A model generated the notes under the pieces. It saw only the letters and a list, made by a program, of their open reading frames with translations. It did no database searches and was not told the origin of the DNA. The position numbers and the translations under genes are program-made. From Methanoculleus sp. (GTDB lineage Archaea; Halobacteriota; Methanomicrobia; Methanomicrobiales; Methanoculleaceae), in NCBI GenBank assembly GCA_023230425.1, contig JALNXI010000116.1:1-6305 (forward strand): 6,305 bases of DNA. The letters run 5' to 3'. Shown one piece after another: positions 5,958 to 6,305 of this stretch (position 1 is the stretch's first letter; each line of letters opens with the position of its first letter).

Positions 5958-6305
5958 AATTCGGCGTTCGTGAGGAGCGCATCCCGCAGTATGTGCACCT
6001 GCGTATCGATCCGGGGCTGGTCGATAGTTTCGCGGAGCGCAGCGACAAACCGGGCCGAGAAGTTCCCGTCAAGATAACACCTTTTTTCACTGCATTCGTA
6101 ATCCTCGCCCGAGACTTCGTCCCGGGCAAACCGGAGGACAGTGCGATCCACCATCGCTGCTTTCTGCGGTTCGATAAAGTCCTGGACGAGGCTCCCGGCC
6201 CCTTCGTGGAGCATGCCGAGGTCGGGGTCGAGGTGGGCACCGACCAGGGAGACGCAACAGTTGCCGTAGAGCATCGCGTACCCGAGTGAGAACATGACGT
6301 TGACG
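5939..6305 (-). CDS. cas1: Cas1 integrase/endonuclease, C-terminal part (5' end beyond window)
   Basis: The reverse-strand frame is open from the window edge to a TAG at 5939-5941, giving about 121 residues. They match the helical catalytic domain of Cas1, the metal-dependent integrase that with Cas2 inserts spacers into CRISPR arrays, and that acts alone as the transposase of casposons. Visible landmarks are VNVMFSLGYAMLY, corresponding to the family's N-x2-L-x-Y-G-Y-x-L-L helix; HLDPDLGMLHE, with the catalytic His at 6206-6208; and QDFIEP, with the Asp and acidic metal ligand in D-x2-E spacing; then MVDRTVLR and a weaker C-terminal tail. The catalytic Glu of the first motif lies off the window. 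The common E-x-F-R-P after the acidic pair reads EPQKA here. ATG 6295 is internal to the domain and is not the real start. No CRISPR repeats or other cas genes are visible, so the subtype is undetermined. It is convergent with acylphosphatase and overlaps it by 19 nt. Confidence 0.85.
   Translation of the reverse strand, partial: VNVMFSLGYAMLYGNCCVSLVGAHLDPDLGMLHEGAGSLVQDFIEPQKAAMVDRTVLRFARDEVSGEDYECSEKRCYLDGNFSARFVAALRETIDQPRIDTQVHILRDALLTNAEFHVLYW
6080..6088 (+). terminator. T-tract antisense to cas1, possible end of the acylphosphatase transcript
   Basis: CCTTTTTTC contains six consecutive T residues (6082-6087), the longest T-run in this part of the window. On the + strand it lies about 125 nt past the acylphosphatase stop. 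Archaeal RNA polymerase terminates at T-tracts, so the repeat-protein/acylphosphatase transcript may end here, running antisense through the end of cas1. The run also encodes Lys-Arg in Cas1, so it may be only coding sequence. Confidence 0.25.

Noticed and set aside
5855..6289. 144-residue open frame on the + strand at the right end
   Set aside because: It overlaps acylphosphatase in another frame and is antisense to the recognisable Cas1 domain. The translation has no family resemblance.
6293..6295. ATG at 6295 (- strand) as the true cas1 start
   Set aside because: The frame continues to the window edge and the residues before it (VNV) match the conserved Asn-containing helix of Cas1, so this Met is internal.
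5958..6305. CRISPR array near cas1
   Set aside because: I looked for regularly spaced direct repeats on both strands and saw none; the stretch is fully accounted for by Cas1 coding sequence.

Overview
The window looks like a piece of a GC-rich methanogen chromosome, most likely order Methanomicrobiales (a Methanoculleus-like genome would fit). The evidence is an archaeal-type phosphoglucosamine mutase beginning FGTNGVRG, a MobB-MoaE fusion, a TATA box placed as archaeal RNA polymerase expects, and Shine-Dalgarno motifs of the GGAG/GGTGA kind. The genus is an inference; nothing in the window is diagnostic below order level.

Layout. (1) Positions 2-526, + strand: the 3' part of a gene whose start lies off the left edge, joining the C-terminal end of a MobB adapter domain to a MoaE-type molybdopterin synthase domain. 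(2) 532-1890, +: phosphoglucosamine mutase (archaeal GlmM), tightly coupled to the gene before it. (3) 1891-2106: the only real intergenic gap (216 nt). It holds a strong stem-loop spanning the glmM stop codon, a second overlapping stem-loop, two CTTGC/GCAAG palindromes and a TATA box, and is therefore both a transcript end and a promoter region. (4) 2107-5673, +: a 1188-residue soluble all-helical repeat protein of unknown function, built almost entirely from degenerate units of about 35-41 residues. (5) 5670-5957, +: a small acylphosphatase whose GTG start overlaps the stop of the repeat protein, so the two are co-transcribed and probably translationally coupled. (6) 5939-6305, - strand: the C-terminal half of a Cas1 integrase/endonuclease, convergent with the acylphosphatase and overlapping it by 19 nt; its N-terminal half lies beyond the right edge.

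How the genes fit together: the first two are housekeeping biosynthesis (molybdenum/tungsten cofactor and UDP-GlcNAc precursor supply) and probably share a transcript that ends near 1910. The repeat protein and acylphosphatase form a second transcription unit from the promoter near 2050. Cas1 is on the opposite strand. No CRISPR repeats, cas2, cas4 or effector genes are visible, so whether this Cas1 belongs to a CRISPR-Cas locus, a casposon, or a stand-alone 'Cas1-solo' gene cannot be decided here. The most interesting items are the giant repeat protein and a Cas1 sitting directly against ordinary cellular genes.
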